Assembly (NCBI RefSeq): GCF_028548475.1 | Contig: NZ_JAQQLE010000002.1 | Location: 124,001-188,000 of the forward strand | Direction: 5' to 3' | DNA from: Vogesella margarita | GTDB lineage: Bacteria; Pseudomonadota; Gammaproteobacteria; Burkholderiales; Chromobacteriaceae | DNA length: 64,000 nucleotides | Shown here: piece after piece, positions 7,485 to 16,609 of the stretch | Layout of the letters: each line of letters opens with the position of its first letter | How positions within the stretch are numbered: position 1 is the stretch's first letter | Program-made: the position numbers and the translations under genes | Notes under the pieces: generated by a model | Told to the model about the DNA's origin: nothing | Databases searched by the model: none | What the model saw: the letters and a program-made list of their open reading frames with translations, nothing else

Positions 7485-8279
7485 TCAGTCCTTGCCGTCC
7501 AGGATGTTGCCGAGCCCGCCCAGCAGCGAACCCTGCTCGCTGCTGCCGCCGCCGGCCTTGGGGCTGGCGGCGACGATACGGTCGGCCAGCCGCGACAGCG
7601 GCAGCGACTGCAGCCACACGCGGCCGGGACCGGTCAGCTTGGCGAAGAATAGGCCTTCGCCACCGAACAGCGCCGACTTCAGCTTGCCGACGTACTCGAT
7701 GTCGAAATCCACCGTCGGCTGGTAGGCCACCACGCAGCCGGTATCGACGCGCAGCACCTCGCCCGGCTGCAGCTGGCGGCTGGTCAGCGTGCCGCCGGCG
7801 TGCAGGAACACGTAACCGTCGCCGTCCAGCTTCTGCATGATGAAGCCCTCGCCGCCGAACAGGCCGGTGCCGATCTTCTTCTGGAACGCGAGGCTGAGGC
7901 TGACGCCCTTGGCGGCGGCGAGAAAGCTGTCCTTCTGCGCGTACAGCGTGCCGCCCAGCTCCAGGAGGTGCACCGGCACGATCTTGCCGGGATAGCTGGC
8001 GGCAAAGGCGACGCGGCGCTTGCGCTGGCCCTGGTTGAGGTAGACGGTGGTGAACAGCGATTCGCCGGTGATCAGCCGCTTGCCGGCGCCGAGCAGCTTG
8101 CCCATCAGCCCGCTCTGCGCCGCCGAGCCGTCGCCGAAGATGGTGTCCATGCTGACATCGTCTTCCATGTAGTACAGCGCACCGGCCTCGCCGACCGCGG
8201 CCTCGCCGGGGTCCAGCTCCACTTCGACGTACTGCATGTCGTCGCCGAAGATCTGGTAGTCGATCACGTCCATTGCCAT
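7485..8279 (-). CDS. AIM24/TIGR00266 family protein
   Basis: A 264-residue protein of the AIM24 (formerly DUF124) family, a trimeric beta-prism fold found across bacteria and in yeast mitochondria, with no settled biochemical role. The start at 8279 has AAGGAG seven bases upstream; MDVIDYQIFGDDMQYVEVEL begins the conserved part. Typical family features are the glycine-rich turns GEAGALYYMEDDVSM, LFGGEGFIMQKLDGDG, and the near-repeat LFGGEGLFFAKLTGPG. The last 25 residues are glycine/serine-rich and vary in the family. It stands alone, converging on aroG, with a small membrane protein gene upstream on the same strand. Confidence 0.88.
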   Translation of the reverse strand: MAMDVIDYQIFGDDMQYVEVELDPGEAAVGEAGALYYMEDDVSMDTIFGDGSAAQSGLMGKLLGAGKRLITGESLFTTVYLNQGQRKRRVAFAASYPGKIVPVHLLELGGTLYAQKDSFLAAAKGVSLSLAFQKKIGTGLFGGEGFIMQKLDGDGYVFLHAGGTLTSRQLQPGEVLRVDTGCVVAYQPTVDFDIEYVGKLKSALFGGEGLFFAKLTGPGRVWLQSLPLSRLADRIVAASPKAGGGSSEQGSLLGGLGNILDGKD

Positions 8280-8365
8280 CTTGCTCTCCTTGGGCACCGT
8301 TGCCGGCATGCATTCATGCTAGCGGCTGCGGATGCCCAATGCAAAGCCGGACGAGAGGCGCGGTG

Positions 8366-8527
8366 TCAGGGCTGCTCGCGGTCCTGTGCCGGCGGGGGCG
8401 CGTCGGTTGGCGGCTGCTTCGGCGGGCGCAGCAGCATGATCCACAGGTGGAACACGATACCGGCCAGCGGTACCAGGCCGAGAATGATCACGAAGACCCA
8501 TTCGAGGGGGGAGAAAAGTTCGCTCAT
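8366..8527 (-). CDS. Small single-pass membrane protein, unknown function
   Basis: Predicted protein of 53 residues from MSELFSPLEWVFVIILGLVP (a start at 8533 would add two residues). A single hydrophobic helix of about 22 residues (WVFVIILGLVPLAGIVFHLWIMLL) is followed by a basic, proline-rich tail (RPPKQPPTDAPPPAQ). No recognisable family. No clear ribosome binding site is seen, which lowers confidence. The hydrophobic helix with positive-inside flank and the lack of any competing gene favour a real small membrane protein. It diverges from the HPP-CBS gene. Confidence 0.5.
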   Translation of the reverse strand: MSELFSPLEWVFVIILGLVPLAGIVFHLWIMLLRPPKQPPTDAPPPAQDREQP

Positions 8528-8620
8528 CGGCATAGTGTACGCAGCGCGGCGGCGCCGGCCAAGTGGCGGCGGCCGGCTATAAAGTGGCAAACCAAATACA
8601 TCTTCAAATACAATGGCGGG

Positions 8621-9778
8621 ATGATGACATCTCTTGCCTTGTTGCCGGCCGGACTGCGCCGGCGTCTGGAACGCTGGTGGCCGGAGCCGCTGGTGATCGG
8701 CCGGCGCGAACAGCTGCTGGTGGCCGCTGCCGCCCTGTTTGCCATCGCGCTGACCGGCCTGTTCACTGCGCTGACCCTAGGATCGGCGCCGCTGCTGGTG
8801 GCGTCGATGGGCGCGGCGGCGGTATTGCTGTACGCCTTGCCCAGCAGCCCGCTGGCGCAGCCGTGGCCGCTGCTGGGTGGCCACCTGGTGTCGGCCACCA
8901 TCGGTGTGCTGTGCGCGCACTACGTGGCGCAGCCGGCGCTGGCGGCCGGCCTCGCGGTGGGACTGGCCATCTTCGCCATGATTGCGCTGCGTTGCCTGCA
9001 CCCGCCGGGCGGCGCCATCGCGCTGAACGCGGTGGTCGGCGGCCCGGCGGTGCAGGCGATGGGCTTCGGCTTTGTCGGCCTGGTGTTGTGCAATACGCTG
9101 CTGATGCTGGCCCTGGCGTGGCTGCTCAACAACTACCTGCTGCGCCGTCCCTACCCGCGCGTGCTGCCGCCGCCCAATCGCCACCTGATCCGCGATCCGG
9201 CGCCGCTGGCGCGGCTGGGCATCCGCGAGGAGGACATGGAAGCGGCACTGTCCGGCTTCAACCACCTGCTCGACATCAGCCGCAGCGACCTGGAACAGGT
9301 GATGACGCTGGCGGAGATGCACGCCTACCGCCGCCGGCTGGGCGACATCCGCTGCCGCGACATCATGTCGCGCGACGTGATCAGCCTGCGTCCGGACACC
9401 GCGCTGCAGGAGGCGTGGCGGCTGCTGCGCCGGCACAAGGTGCGGGCGTTGCCGGTGGTCACCGACGCCGGCCAGGTGCTGGGCATGGTGTCGCTGGTGG
9501 ACTTTCTCAAGCGGCTGGACGGCTCGCCGCAGGGGCTGCGTGAACGGCTGGCGCGCCTGCTCGGCGGCCGCGCCGGCGACAGCCGGGTGGCGGCGATCAT
9601 GAGCAGCACCCTGATCAGCGTGCGCGAGGACCTGCATCTGGTGGAGCTGGTGCCGCTGTTCGCCGAGCGCGGCCTGCACCATGTGCCGGTGCTGGCGGTC
9701 GACGGCACGCTGGCCGGCGTGATCAGCCAGTCGGACCTGATCGCCGCGCTGTTCCGCGACCGGCTGCATGCCGGTTGA
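8621..9778 (+). CDS. HPP family membrane protein with tandem CBS domains
   Basis: A 385-residue inner-membrane protein. Residues 25-175 form an HPP domain of four transmembrane helices with the signature ALRCLHPPGGAIALNAVVGG. After a linker, two CBS domains follow at roughly 245-305 (IMSRDVISLRPDTALQEAW, then a PVVTDAGQVLGMVSLVDFL strand) and 325-383 (IMSSTLISVREDL, HVPVLAVDGTLAGVISQSDL). CBS pairs bind adenosine nucleotides and often gate channels or transporters. Some HPP proteins have been linked to nitrite transport in plants and cyanobacteria; the substrate here is unknown. The start is chosen as the first of two adjacent ATGs (8621, 8624); the ribosome binding site is poor. Confidence 0.85.
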   Translation: MMTSLALLPAGLRRRLERWWPEPLVIGRREQLLVAAAALFAIALTGLFTALTLGSAPLLVASMGAAAVLLYALPSSPLAQPWPLLGGHLVSATIGVLCAHYVAQPALAAGLAVGLAIFAMIALRCLHPPGGAIALNAVVGGPAVQAMGFGFVGLVLCNTLLMLALAWLLNNYLLRRPYPRVLPPPNRHLIRDPAPLARLGIREEDMEAALSGFNHLLDISRSDLEQVMTLAEMHAYRRRLGDIRCRDIMSRDVISLRPDTALQEAWRLLRRHKVRALPVVTDAGQVLGMVSLVDFLKRLDGSPQGLRERLARLLGGRAGDSRVAAIMSSTLISVREDLHLVELVPLFAERGLHHVPVLAVDGTLAGVISQSDLIAALFRDRLHAG

Positions 9779-9798
9779 TGCGGCCAACGTTGGCCGCA
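9779..9798. repeat. Palindromic repeat TGCGGCCAACGTTGGCCGCA
   Basis: A perfect 20-base palindrome two bases after the HPP-CBS stop and 11 bases before a terminator. It can be read as two inverted TTGGCCGCA cores fused at a central CG. Confidence 0.95.
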
Positions 9799-9809
9799 CG
9801 CCACCAACA

Positions 9810-9837
9810 AAAACGCCACTCCGGAGAGTGGCGTTTT
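9810..9837. terminator. Bidirectional terminator between HPP-CBS gene and fba
   Basis: AAAACGCCACT (9810-9820), 6-base loop, AGTGGCGTTTT (9827-9837): a perfect 11-bp stem with A and T tails, between converging genes. Confidence 0.93.
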
Positions 9838-9854
9838 GCATGGTCAGGCCGTGC

Positions 9855-10919
9855 TTACTTCACGATCTGCGCCAGCTGGCCTTTCAGGTACAGGTTGGCC
9901 ATGGTGTCGAGGCTGACCGGCTTGATCTTGCTGGCCATGCCGGCGGCGCCGAAGGCTTCGTAGCGGGCGATCACGATGTCGCGCATCGCCGCGGTGCTGG
10001 CGGCCAGGTATTTGCGCGGGTCGAATTCCTTCGGGTTCTGCACCAGGAAGCGGCGGATGGCGCCGGTGGAGGCCAGGCGCAGGTCGGTGTCGATGTTCAC
10101 CTTGCGCACGCCGTGCTTGATGCCTTCCACGATCTCTTCCACCGGCACGCCGTAGGTCTCGCCCAGCTCGCCGCCGAATTCGTTGATGATCTGCAGCCAT
10201 TCCTGCGGCACGCTGGAGGAGCCGTGCATCACCAGGTGGGTGTTGGGGATGCGGGCGTGGATTTCCTTGATGCGGTCGATGCGCAGCACGTCGCCGGTGG
10301 GCTTCTTGCTGAACTTGTAGGCGCCGTGGCTGGTGCCGATGGCGATGGCCAGCGCGTCCACGCCGGTGTCCTTGACGAACTGGGCGGCTTCTTCCGGGTC
10401 GGTCAGCAGCTGGCTGTGGTCCAGTACGCCTTCGGCGCCGACGCCGTCTTCCTCGCCGGCCATGCCGGTTTCCAGGCTACCCAGGCAGCCGATCTCGCCT
10501 TCCACCGACACGCCGCAGGCGTGGGAGAAGTTCACCACGGTGCGGGTCACGTCCACGTTGTAGGCGTAGTCGGCCGGGGTCTTGCCGTCGCTCTTCAGCG
10601 AGCCGTCCATCATCACCGAGCTGAAGCCCAGCTGGATCGAGCGTTGGCATACGTCCGGGCTGGTGCCGTGGTCCTGGTGCATCACCACCGGGATGTGCGG
10701 GAATTCTTCCACTGCCGCCAGGATCAGGTGGCGCAGGAACGGTGCACCGGCGTATTTGCGCGCGCCGGCCGAGGCCTGCACGATCACCGGGGCGTCCACC
10801 TTGTCGGCGGCTTCCATGATGGCGCGCATCTGTTCCAGGTTGTTCACGTTGAAGGCCGGCAGGCCGTAGCTGAATTCTGCTGCGTGGTCCAGCAGCTGAC
10901 GCATCGAAACGAGTGCCAT
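9855..10919 (-). CDS. fba: Fructose-bisphosphate aldolase, class II (Calvin-type subgroup)
   Basis: Zinc-dependent cleavage and synthesis of fructose 1,6-bisphosphate from dihydroxyacetone phosphate and glyceraldehyde 3-phosphate. It has 354 residues, the length of the class IIB/Calvin-type subgroup. The N-terminus [19 protein letters not shown] and FNVNNLEQ are typical. The zinc and catalytic residues lie in [43 protein letters not shown] and [14 protein letters not shown] site precedes the start. It is the last of a minus-strand block that also holds tkt, gapA and pgk. In this organism the block more likely serves glycolysis/gluconeogenesis than carbon fixation, since no Rubisco or phosphoribulokinase gene is in sight. 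Confidence 0.96.
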   Translation of the reverse strand: MALVSMRQLLDHAAEFSYGLPAFNVNNLEQMRAIMEAADKVDAPVIVQASAGARKYAGAPFLRHLILAAVEEFPHIPVVMHQDHGTSPDVCQRSIQLGFSSVMMDGSLKSDGKTPADYAYNVDVTRTVVNFSHACGVSVEGEIGCLGSLETGMAGEEDGVGAEGVLDHSQLLTDPEEAAQFVKDTGVDALAIAIGTSHGAYKFSKKPTGDVLRIDRIKEIHARIPNTHLVMHGSSSVPQEWLQIINEFGGELGETYGVPVEEIVEGIKHGVRKVNIDTDLRLASTGAIRRFLVQNPKEFDPRKYLAASTAAMRDIVIARYEAFGAAGMASKIKPVSLDTMANLYLKGQLAQIVK

Positions 10920-10975
10920 GGGGTGAGTCTCCAGTAGTTGTATGCTTGTCGCGCCCGCCGTGGCCGGCGCGGAAA

Positions 10976-10988
10976 AAGGTTGGCCGCA
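10976..10988 (+). repeat. Exact 13-mer repeat copy between the LysE exporter gene and fba
   Basis: AAGGTTGGCCGCA immediately after the end of the LysE-family gene on the opposite strand. It is preceded by five A residues but has no inverted partner. Confidence 0.9.
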
Positions 10989-10992
10989 GGGA

Positions 10993-11625
10993 TCAGGCGC
11001 GGCTGACGGTGCTCAGCGCGACGCCGGCCGCCATGAACGAGCCGCCGGCGAAGCGGTTCATCAGGCGCTGGCGCAGCGGGCTGGTGATCCAGTGCTTGAG
11101 CTTGGCGCCGCCGAAGGCGTACACCACCTGCCAGCTGCTCTCGATCACGTAGAAGGTGCCGGCCAGCACAGCCAGCTGTGGCATCTGCGGCGCATCGGCG
11201 CGCATGAACTGCGGGAACAGCGCGGCAAAGAACACGAAGGCCTTCGGGTTGCTCATCGCCACCAGGAAGCCGGTGCGGAAACGCTGCCAGTTGCTGACGG
11301 CGGCCGCGCTTTCGTCGTCTTCGCTGCCCATGCGCTCGCTCACCGGCGCGCGCCAGGCCTGGTAGCCCAGCCACACCAGGTAGGCGGCGCCGGCGTACTT
11401 GACGAAGGAGAACAGCTGCTCCGAGGCGGCCAGCAGCGCGCCCAGGCCGGCGGCGGAGCCGCCCATGATCAGCCCCAGCGCCAGCAGCAGGCCGGCCATG
11501 GTCGGCAGCGCACCGCGCAGGCCGAAGCGGATGCCGTGGCTCATCGCCAGCAGCATGTTGGGACCGGGGGTCGCCGACACGAAAAACACGGTGACGACGA
11601 AGATCAGCCAGGTATCGAAGGCCAT
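10993..11625 (-). CDS. LysE/RhtB family amino acid exporter
   Basis: A 210-residue inner-membrane exporter with about six hydrophobic segments. The N-terminus ends in the family hallmark [15 protein letters not shown], followed by a hydrophobic helix around [12 protein letters not shown], and later by [18 protein letters not shown], the second conserved motif of LysE/RhtB proteins. The exported amino acid cannot be predicted. A good AAGGAG site lies eight bases before the start. It sits between pgk and fba on the same strand, where many betaproteobacteria have pyk. It is flanked by repeat copies on both sides, so it may be a later insertion into the sugar-phosphate cluster. Confidence 0.92.
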   Translation of the reverse strand: MAFDTWLIFVVTVFFVSATPGPNMLLAMSHGIRFGLRGALPTMAGLLLALGLIMGGSAAGLGALLAASEQLFSFVKYAGAAYLVWLGYQAWRAPVSERMGSEDDESAAAVSNWQRFRTGFLVAMSNPKAFVFFAALFPQFMRADAPQMPQLAVLAGTFYVIESSWQVVYAFGGAKLKHWITSPLRQRLMNRFAGGSFMAAGVALSTVSRA

Positions 11626-11701
11626 GGGCGCTGCTCCTTGCTTCTGTAATAGGGGTGTTGCCGAGTCTAGGCGTGATGCCTGTACCCGGCAAGTTACAGC
11701 A

Positions 11702-11735
11702 TCGTTACTGCGGCCAACGTTGGCCGCAGTAACGA
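11702..11735. repeat. 34-base perfect palindrome containing the repeat
   Basis: The 20-base repeat palindrome here is extended by seven matching bases on each side (TCGTTAC to the left of the core, GTAACGA to the right), making 34 bases that are identical to their reverse complement. It lies between pgk and the LysE gene, both transcribed leftward. There is no T tract. Confidence 0.95.
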
Positions 11736-11862
11736 CCTGCTGCGCTTCGCGCGATACCGCGTTGAATTCGACTTGGTGATGCGCATTGACGCTATGTCAA
11801 CTCCGCTTCCTCAGCCGTTTTCGCCTTGTCTCGCGCGAGCTCGCGAGGTCGTTAGCCGGTTT

Positions 11863-13041
11863 TCAGGCGCGCTCGCCGAGGATCGCGACCGCCGGCAGTT
11901 GCTTGCCTTCCAGGAATTCCAGGAAGGCGCCGCCGCCGGTGGAGATGTAGCTGATCTGCTCGGTCAGGCCGTACTTGGCGATCGCCGCCAGGGTGTCGCC
12001 ACCGCCGGCGATGGAGAACGCCGCCGATTTGGCGATGGCCTCGCCCAGCGCCTGGGTGCCGTGGCTGAACTGCTCGATCTCGAACACGCCGACCGGACCG
12101 TTCCACACCACGGTGCCGGCCTTGGCGACGATGTCGGCCAGAACCTTGGCCGAGTCCGGACCGATGTCCAGGATCATGTCGTCGGCGCCGACCTCGGCCA
12201 CGTTCTTCAGCGTGGCGGTCGCGGTGTCGGAGAACTCGGTGGCGCAGACCACGTCGTCCGGCAGCGGCACGTCGCCGCCGCGGGCGCGGATCTTGGCGAT
12301 CACGCGGCGGGCGTCGTCCACCAGATCGGCCTCGGCCAGCGATTTGCCGATGGTTTTGCCTTCGGCCAGCAGGAAGGTGTTGGCGATGCCGCCACCGACG
12401 ATCAGCTGGTCCACCTTGTCGGCCAGCGCTTCCAGGATGGTCAGCTTGGTCGAGACCTTGGAGCCGGCGACGATGGCCACCAGCGGGCGGGCCGGTGCCA
12501 ACAGCGCCTTGCCCAGCGCGTCCAGCTCGGCAGCCAGCAGGATGCCGGCGCAGGCCACCGGGGCGAACTGCGCCACGGCGTGGGTGGACGCTTCGGCGCG
12601 GTGCGCAGTGCCGAAGGCGTCGTTAACGAAGATGTCGCACAGGCCGGCGTAGGCGCGGCCCAGTGCTTCGTTGTTCTTTTTCTCGCCCTTGTTCAGGCGC
12701 ACGTTTTCCAGCATCACCACGTCACCGGCGGCCAGCGGCAGGCCGGCTTGCCAGTTGTCGGACACGGTCACGGCCTGGCCCAAGAGCTCGGACAGGCGCG
12801 CAGCGACCGGCGCCAGGCTGTCTTCCGGCTTCGGCTCGCCTTCGGTCGGGCGGCCCAGGTGGGTCATCAGGATCACGCTGGCGCCGGCCTTCAGGCAGTG
12901 TTCGATGGACGGCAGGCTGGCGCGGATGCGGGTGTCGTCGCCGATCACGCCGTTTTTCAGCGGCACGTTCATGTCCACGCGGATCAGCACGCGCTTGCCG
13001 GCCAGCGGGAGGTCAGTCAGTTTCTTGAATTGCAATTTCAT
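11863..13041 (-). CDS. pgk: Phosphoglycerate kinase
   Basis: Transfers phosphate between 1,3-bisphosphoglycerate and ADP in glycolysis/gluconeogenesis. The start at 13041 ([19 protein letters not shown]) gives 392 residues, the family length. GAGGAG lies directly against the ATG, an unusually short spacing. Conserved segments: [52 protein letters not shown], the nucleotide loop [24 protein letters not shown], and the C-terminal [12 protein letters not shown] with [13 protein letters not shown]. It is downstream of gapA on the same strand, separated by a 169-base stretch holding a structured repeat element that could uncouple the two. Confidence 0.96.
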   Translation of the reverse strand: MKLQFKKLTDLPLAGKRVLIRVDMNVPLKNGVIGDDTRIRASLPSIEHCLKAGASVILMTHLGRPTEGEPKPEDSLAPVAARLSELLGQAVTVSDNWQAGLPLAAGDVVMLENVRLNKGEKKNNEALGRAYAGLCDIFVNDAFGTAHRAEASTHAVAQFAPVACAGILLAAELDALGKALLAPARPLVAIVAGSKVSTKLTILEALADKVDQLIVGGGIANTFLLAEGKTIGKSLAEADLVDDARRVIAKIRARGGDVPLPDDVVCATEFSDTATATLKNVAEVGADDMILDIGPDSAKVLADIVAKAGTVVWNGPVGVFEIEQFSHGTQALGEAIAKSAAFSIAGGGDTLAAIAKYGLTEQISYISTGGGAFLEFLEGKQLPAVAILGERA

Positions 13042-13052
13042 CTCCTCGGCTA

Positions 13053-13169
13053 GGTAGGGTGGGCGGTTCGGCCCACCATCGTCCGGAATGCGACGATCTG
13101 CCCGCAGGCAGATCGTCGCATTACCGTTCAAACAACGGTGTGGGCCGGACGTGTCCGGCCCACCCTACC
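13053..13169. repeat. Nested inverted-repeat element between gapA and pgk (MITE- or REP-like)
   Basis: The outer arms GGTAGGGTGGGC (13053-13064) and GCCCACCCTACC (13158-13169) are a perfect 12-bp inverted repeat. Inside lies a perfect 16-bp inverted repeat, 13087-13102 with 13107-13122, around a 4-base loop. The element of about 117 bases has no coding capacity. It lies in the gapA-pgk intergenic region, just upstream of the pgk ribosome binding site. Confidence 0.75.
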
Positions 13170-13174
13170 AGGCA

Positions 13175-13187
13175 TGCGGCCAACCTT
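13175..13187 (-). repeat. Exact 13-mer repeat copy upstream of pgk
   Basis: TGCGGCCAACCTT (the repeat on the minus strand), six bases beyond the nested element and 24 bases from the gapA stop. Confidence 0.9.
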
Positions 13188-13210
13188 GCGGCCGGCGGCA
13201 TGGTCTGGCT

Positions 13211-14224
13211 TTATTTTGCTGCAAACATCGCGCGCGCGGTCTTCAGCATCTGCTGGCAGAAGCCCCACTCGTTGTCGTACCAGGCCAGCACCTTCACCAT
13301 GTTGCCGCCGGTGACCTTGGTCAGGGTGGCGTCGAAGATGGAGCCTTCGGTGCTGTGGTTGAAGTCGCTGGAAACCAGCGGCAGGGTGTTGTAGCCCAGC
13401 GTGCCCTTCATGCTGCCTTCGGACGCGGCCTTGACGATCTCGTTGATCTCGTCCTTGGTGGTGTCGCGGGAAGCGGTGAAGGTCAGGTCAACCAGCGATA
13501 CGTTGATGGTCGGCACGCGTACCGAGAAACCGTCCAGACGACCCTTCAGCTCCGGCAGTACTAGGCCGACGGCCTTGGCGGCGCCAGTCTTGGTCGGGAT
13601 CAGGTTGTCGGTGGCGGAACGGGCGCGGCGCAGGTCCTTGTGACGCACGTCGGTCAGCACCTGGTCGTTGGTGAAGGCGTGAATGGTGGTCATCAGGCCC
13701 TTCTTGATGCCGATAGCGTCGTTCAGCGCCTTGGCCACCGGGGCCAGGCAGTTGGTGGTGCAGGACGCGTTGGACACCACGGTCATGTCGGCAGTCAGGA
13801 TGTCGTGGTTCACGCCGTACACGATGGTCGCGTCAACGTCGTCGCCGCCCGGAGCGGAGATCAGCACCTTCTTGGCGCCGGCGTTGATGTGCGCCTGGCA
13901 CTTTTCCTTGGTAGTGAACGAGCCGGTGCACTCCAGCACCAGGTCCACCTGCAGCTTGTCCCACGGCAGTTCGGCCGGGTTGCGGGTGGAGAAGAACGGG
14001 ATCACGTCGCCGTTGACGATCAGGTTGTGCTCGTCGTGGCTCACCTCGGCGTCGAAACGGCCGTGCACGGTGTCGAACTTGGTCAGGTGCGCGTTGGTAG
14101 CCAGATCGCCGGAGGCGTTCACGGCCACGATCTCGAATTCGTTACGCAGCTTGTACTCGTAGATGGAGCGCAGCGCCTGGCGGCCGATACGGCCGTAGCC
14201 GTTGATCGCGATGCGGATGGTCAT
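13211..14224 (-). CDS. gapA: Glyceraldehyde-3-phosphate dehydrogenase, type I
   Basis: NAD(P)-dependent oxidation and phosphorylation of glyceraldehyde 3-phosphate, cytoplasmic. The start at 14224 ([20 protein letters not shown]) has GGGAGAG upstream and gives 337 residues; an ATG five codons earlier is less likely. The N-terminal Rossmann fold is seen in INGYGRIGR. The catalytic Cys lies in [12 protein letters not shown], with the partner His in TTIHAFTND. The substrate loop [19 protein letters not shown], the segment [12 protein letters not shown] and the C-terminal WYDNEWGF are intact. It is the second gene of the tkt-gapA-pgk run; a GC hairpin lies between tkt and gapA. Confidence 0.97.
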   Translation of the reverse strand: MTIRIAINGYGRIGRQALRSIYEYKLRNEFEIVAVNASGDLATNAHLTKFDTVHGRFDAEVSHDEHNLIVNGDVIPFFSTRNPAELPWDKLQVDLVLECTGSFTTKEKCQAHINAGAKKVLISAPGGDDVDATIVYGVNHDILTADMTVVSNASCTTNCLAPVAKALNDAIGIKKGLMTTIHAFTNDQVLTDVRHKDLRRARSATDNLIPTKTGAAKAVGLVLPELKGRLDGFSVRVPTINVSLVDLTFTASRDTTKDEINEIVKAASEGSMKGTLGYNTLPLVSSDFNHSTEGSIFDATLTKVTGGNMVKVLAWYDNEWGFCQQMLKTARAMFAAK

Positions 14225-14313
14225 AATTTTCTCTCCCAAGAAAAATGTCTTTAAAAGCGGAAGGTGCCCGTGTCTGCCGGCTTGGGCCGGTCTGGTGGCA
14301 CTGATAATGGTGC

Positions 14314-14335
14314 GGCCGCCCCGTGCGGGGCGGCC
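14314..14335 (-). other. GC hairpin between tkt and gapA
   Basis: GGCCGCCCC and GGGGCGGCC form a perfect 9-bp stem around GTGC, just downstream of the tkt stop. There is no T tract on the transcribed strand, so an attenuating or RNA-stabilising hairpin is more likely than a full terminator. Confidence 0.55.
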
Positions 14336-14341
14336 TGAGTG

Positions 14342-16333
14342 TTATGCGCGGAGCACGCCCTTGGTCTTGGCGACCACGTTGTCCACGGTGAAGCCGAATT
14401 CCTTGAACAGCACGCCGGCCGGGGCGGATTCGCCGAAGTGGTCGATGCCGACCACGTCGCCTTCCAGACCCACGTACTTGCGCCAGATGTCGGTCACGCC
14501 GGCCTCGATGGCCACGCGCGGCACGCCTGCCGGCAGTACGCTGGCCTGGTAGGCCTTGTCCTGCTTGTCGAAGGCATTGGTGCACGGCATGGACACCACG
14601 CGTACCGCGATGCCTTCGGCTGCCAGCGCTTCCTGCGCCTTCAGCGCCAGCTCCACTTCCGAGCCGGTGGCGATCAGTACGGCCTGAGGGTTGGCCGCAT
14701 CGCGCAGCACGTAGCCGCCCTTCTTCACGCCATCGATCTGCGCGGCGTCACGGGTGACGAACGGCAGGTTCTGGCGGCTGAAGATCAGGCACGACGGGTG
14801 GTCCTTGGCGGACAGCGCGTCGGCCCACGCCACCATCGATTCCACGGTGTCGCACGGACGCCATACCGCCATGTTCGGGATCAGGCGCAGGGTGGCGATC
14901 TGCTCGACCGGCTGGTGGGTCGGGCCGTCTTCGCCCAGGCCGATGGAGTCGTGGGTGAACACGAACACCGGGTTGATCTTCATCAGCGCGGCCATGCGCA
15001 GCGCGTTGCGTGCGTATTCGCTGAACATCAGGAAGGTGGCGCCGAACGGCTTCACGCCACCGTGCAGGGCCAGGCCGTTCATGATGGCGGCCATGCCGAA
15101 CTCGCGCACGCCGTAGTGGATGTAGTTACCGCCGGCTTCGGCGGTCACGGCTACGGAACCCGGCCAGTTGGTCAGGTTGGACGGGGTCAGGTCGGCGGAG
15201 CCGCCCACCAGTTCCGGCAGCACCTCAGCCAGCGCGGCGATGGCGTTTTGCGACGCCTTGCGGGTGGCGATGGTCTCGCCCTTGTCGTTGGCGGCGGCGA
15301 TCTTGGCGGCCACATGCGCGTCCCAGCCGGCCGGCAGCTCGCCTGCCATGCGGCGGGTGAACTCGGCAGCCAGTTCCGGATGCGCGGCGGCGTAGTCGGC
15401 AAACAGCTGGTTCCAGCCGGCTTCCAGTTCGCTACCCTTGGCGCGGTAGTTCCACGCGTCGTAGATGTCCTGCGGGATCACGAACGGCTCGTACGCCCAC
15501 TTCAGGTTGGCGCGCGCGGCGGTGATCTCGGCGCTGCCCAGCGGCGAGCCGTGCACGTCGTGGCCGCCTTCCTTGTTCGGTGCGCCCTTGCCGATCACGG
15601 TCTTGCAGCAGATCAGGGTTGGCCGCGCGGTTTCCTTCTTCGCGGTGGCGATGGCGATCTGCAGCTCTTCGGCGTCGTGGCCGTCGACGTGGCGGATCAC
15701 CTGCCAGCCGTAGGCTTCGAAGCGGGCCGGGGTGTCGTCGGTGAACCAGCCTTCGACGTCGCCGTCGATGGAGATGCCGTTGTCGTCGTAGAAGGCGATC
15801 AGCTTGCCCAGGCCCCAGGTGCCGGCCAGCGCGCAGGCTTCGTGGCTGATGCCTTCCATCATGCAGCCGTCACCCAGGAAGGTGTAGGTGTGATGGTCGA
15901 CGATCGGGAAGCCGTCGCGGTTGAATTCGGCGGCGAGGATCTTCTCGGCCAGCGCCATGCCCACCGCGTTGCTGATGCCCTGGCCCAGCGGGCCGGTGGT
16001 GGTTTCCACGCCCGGTGCGTAGCCGTACTCCGGGTGACCCGGGGTCTTGCTGTGCAGCTGGCGGAAGTTCTTGAGATCGTCGATCGAAAGGTCGTAGCCC
16101 GAGAGATGCAGCAGGCTGTAGAGGAGCATGGAGCCGTGCCCGTTGGAGAGCACGAAGCGGTCGCGGTTGGACCAGTCTGGATTGGCAGGGCTATGCTTCA
16201 GGTGATCGCGCCACAAGACTTCGGCGATATCCGCCATGCCCATCGGGGCGCCGGGGTGACCGGATTTGGCTTTTTCCACCGCGTCCATCGACAGGAAACG
16301 CACGGCATTGGCAAGCTCGGTTCGGGAGACCAT
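14342..16333 (-). CDS. tkt: Transketolase
   Basis: Thiamine diphosphate enzyme moving two-carbon units between ketose and aldose phosphates in the non-oxidative pentose phosphate pathway. It has 663 residues, as in E. coli TktA. The ThDP-binding and substrate residues are seen in [56 protein letters not shown], the GDG motif [15 protein letters not shown], and [13 protein letters not shown]. The pyrimidine-binding domain has [17 protein letters not shown], and the C-terminal domain ends with [14 protein letters not shown]. It is the first gene of the minus-strand sugar-phosphate block. Two near-copies of the repeat occur inside (around 14687 and 15617). Confidence 0.97.
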   Translation of the reverse strand: MVSRTELANAVRFLSMDAVEKAKSGHPGAPMGMADIAEVLWRDHLKHSPANPDWSNRDRFVLSNGHGSMLLYSLLHLSGYDLSIDDLKNFRQLHSKTPGHPEYGYAPGVETTTGPLGQGISNAVGMALAEKILAAEFNRDGFPIVDHHTYTFLGDGCMMEGISHEACALAGTWGLGKLIAFYDDNGISIDGDVEGWFTDDTPARFEAYGWQVIRHVDGHDAEELQIAIATAKKETARPTLICCKTVIGKGAPNKEGGHDVHGSPLGSAEITAARANLKWAYEPFVIPQDIYDAWNYRAKGSELEAGWNQLFADYAAAHPELAAEFTRRMAGELPAGWDAHVAAKIAAANDKGETIATRKASQNAIAALAEVLPELVGGSADLTPSNLTNWPGSVAVTAEAGGNYIHYGVREFGMAAIMNGLALHGGVKPFGATFLMFSEYARNALRMAALMKINPVFVFTHDSIGLGEDGPTHQPVEQIATLRLIPNMAVWRPCDTVESMVAWADALSAKDHPSCLIFSRQNLPFVTRDAAQIDGVKKGGYVLRDAANPQAVLIATGSEVELALKAQEALAAEGIAVRVVSMPCTNAFDKQDKAYQASVLPAGVPRVAIEAGVTDIWRKYVGLEGDVVGIDHFGESAPAGVLFKEFGFTVDNVVAKTKGVLRA
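14687..14699 (+). repeat. Near-exact repeat copy inside tkt
   Basis: AGGGTTGGCCGCA, one mismatch from the 13-mer. On the coding strand it covers codons of DAANPQ. Confidence 0.65.
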
Positions 16334-16609
16334 TCGGGAAGAACCTCAATTTGTAGGGAACCGGAACAACAGTGACGCCACCGCTTTTGCCGATGGGGTA
16401 ACCGTTGCGAAATCATGGAATTATCGCTGAATTCGGCCTTTTCAGGCAAGGTTGGCCGCAGGCTGCGGCGCGGCAAATGACGTGATTTCCGGCAGAAAGA
16501 GGCTGCCAGCAGGTATAACCATGCCAATGGTGAGCCGTTTGCCGGCACTTATGCCGCCACTGTGCCGTGGCGGGCGACCACAACATCAACAACAGGGGAG
16601 CTGTCAGTC
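16334..16609. other. Divergent intergenic region between tkt and the BPSS1780-like gene
   Basis: 276 bases that must carry the promoters for both divergent genes; no convincing sigma-70 hexamer pair stands out. It holds one exact repeat copy, AAGGTTGGCCGCA, at 16448-16460. AGGGGAG (16594-16600) is the ribosome binding site for the rightward gene. Confidence 0.6.
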
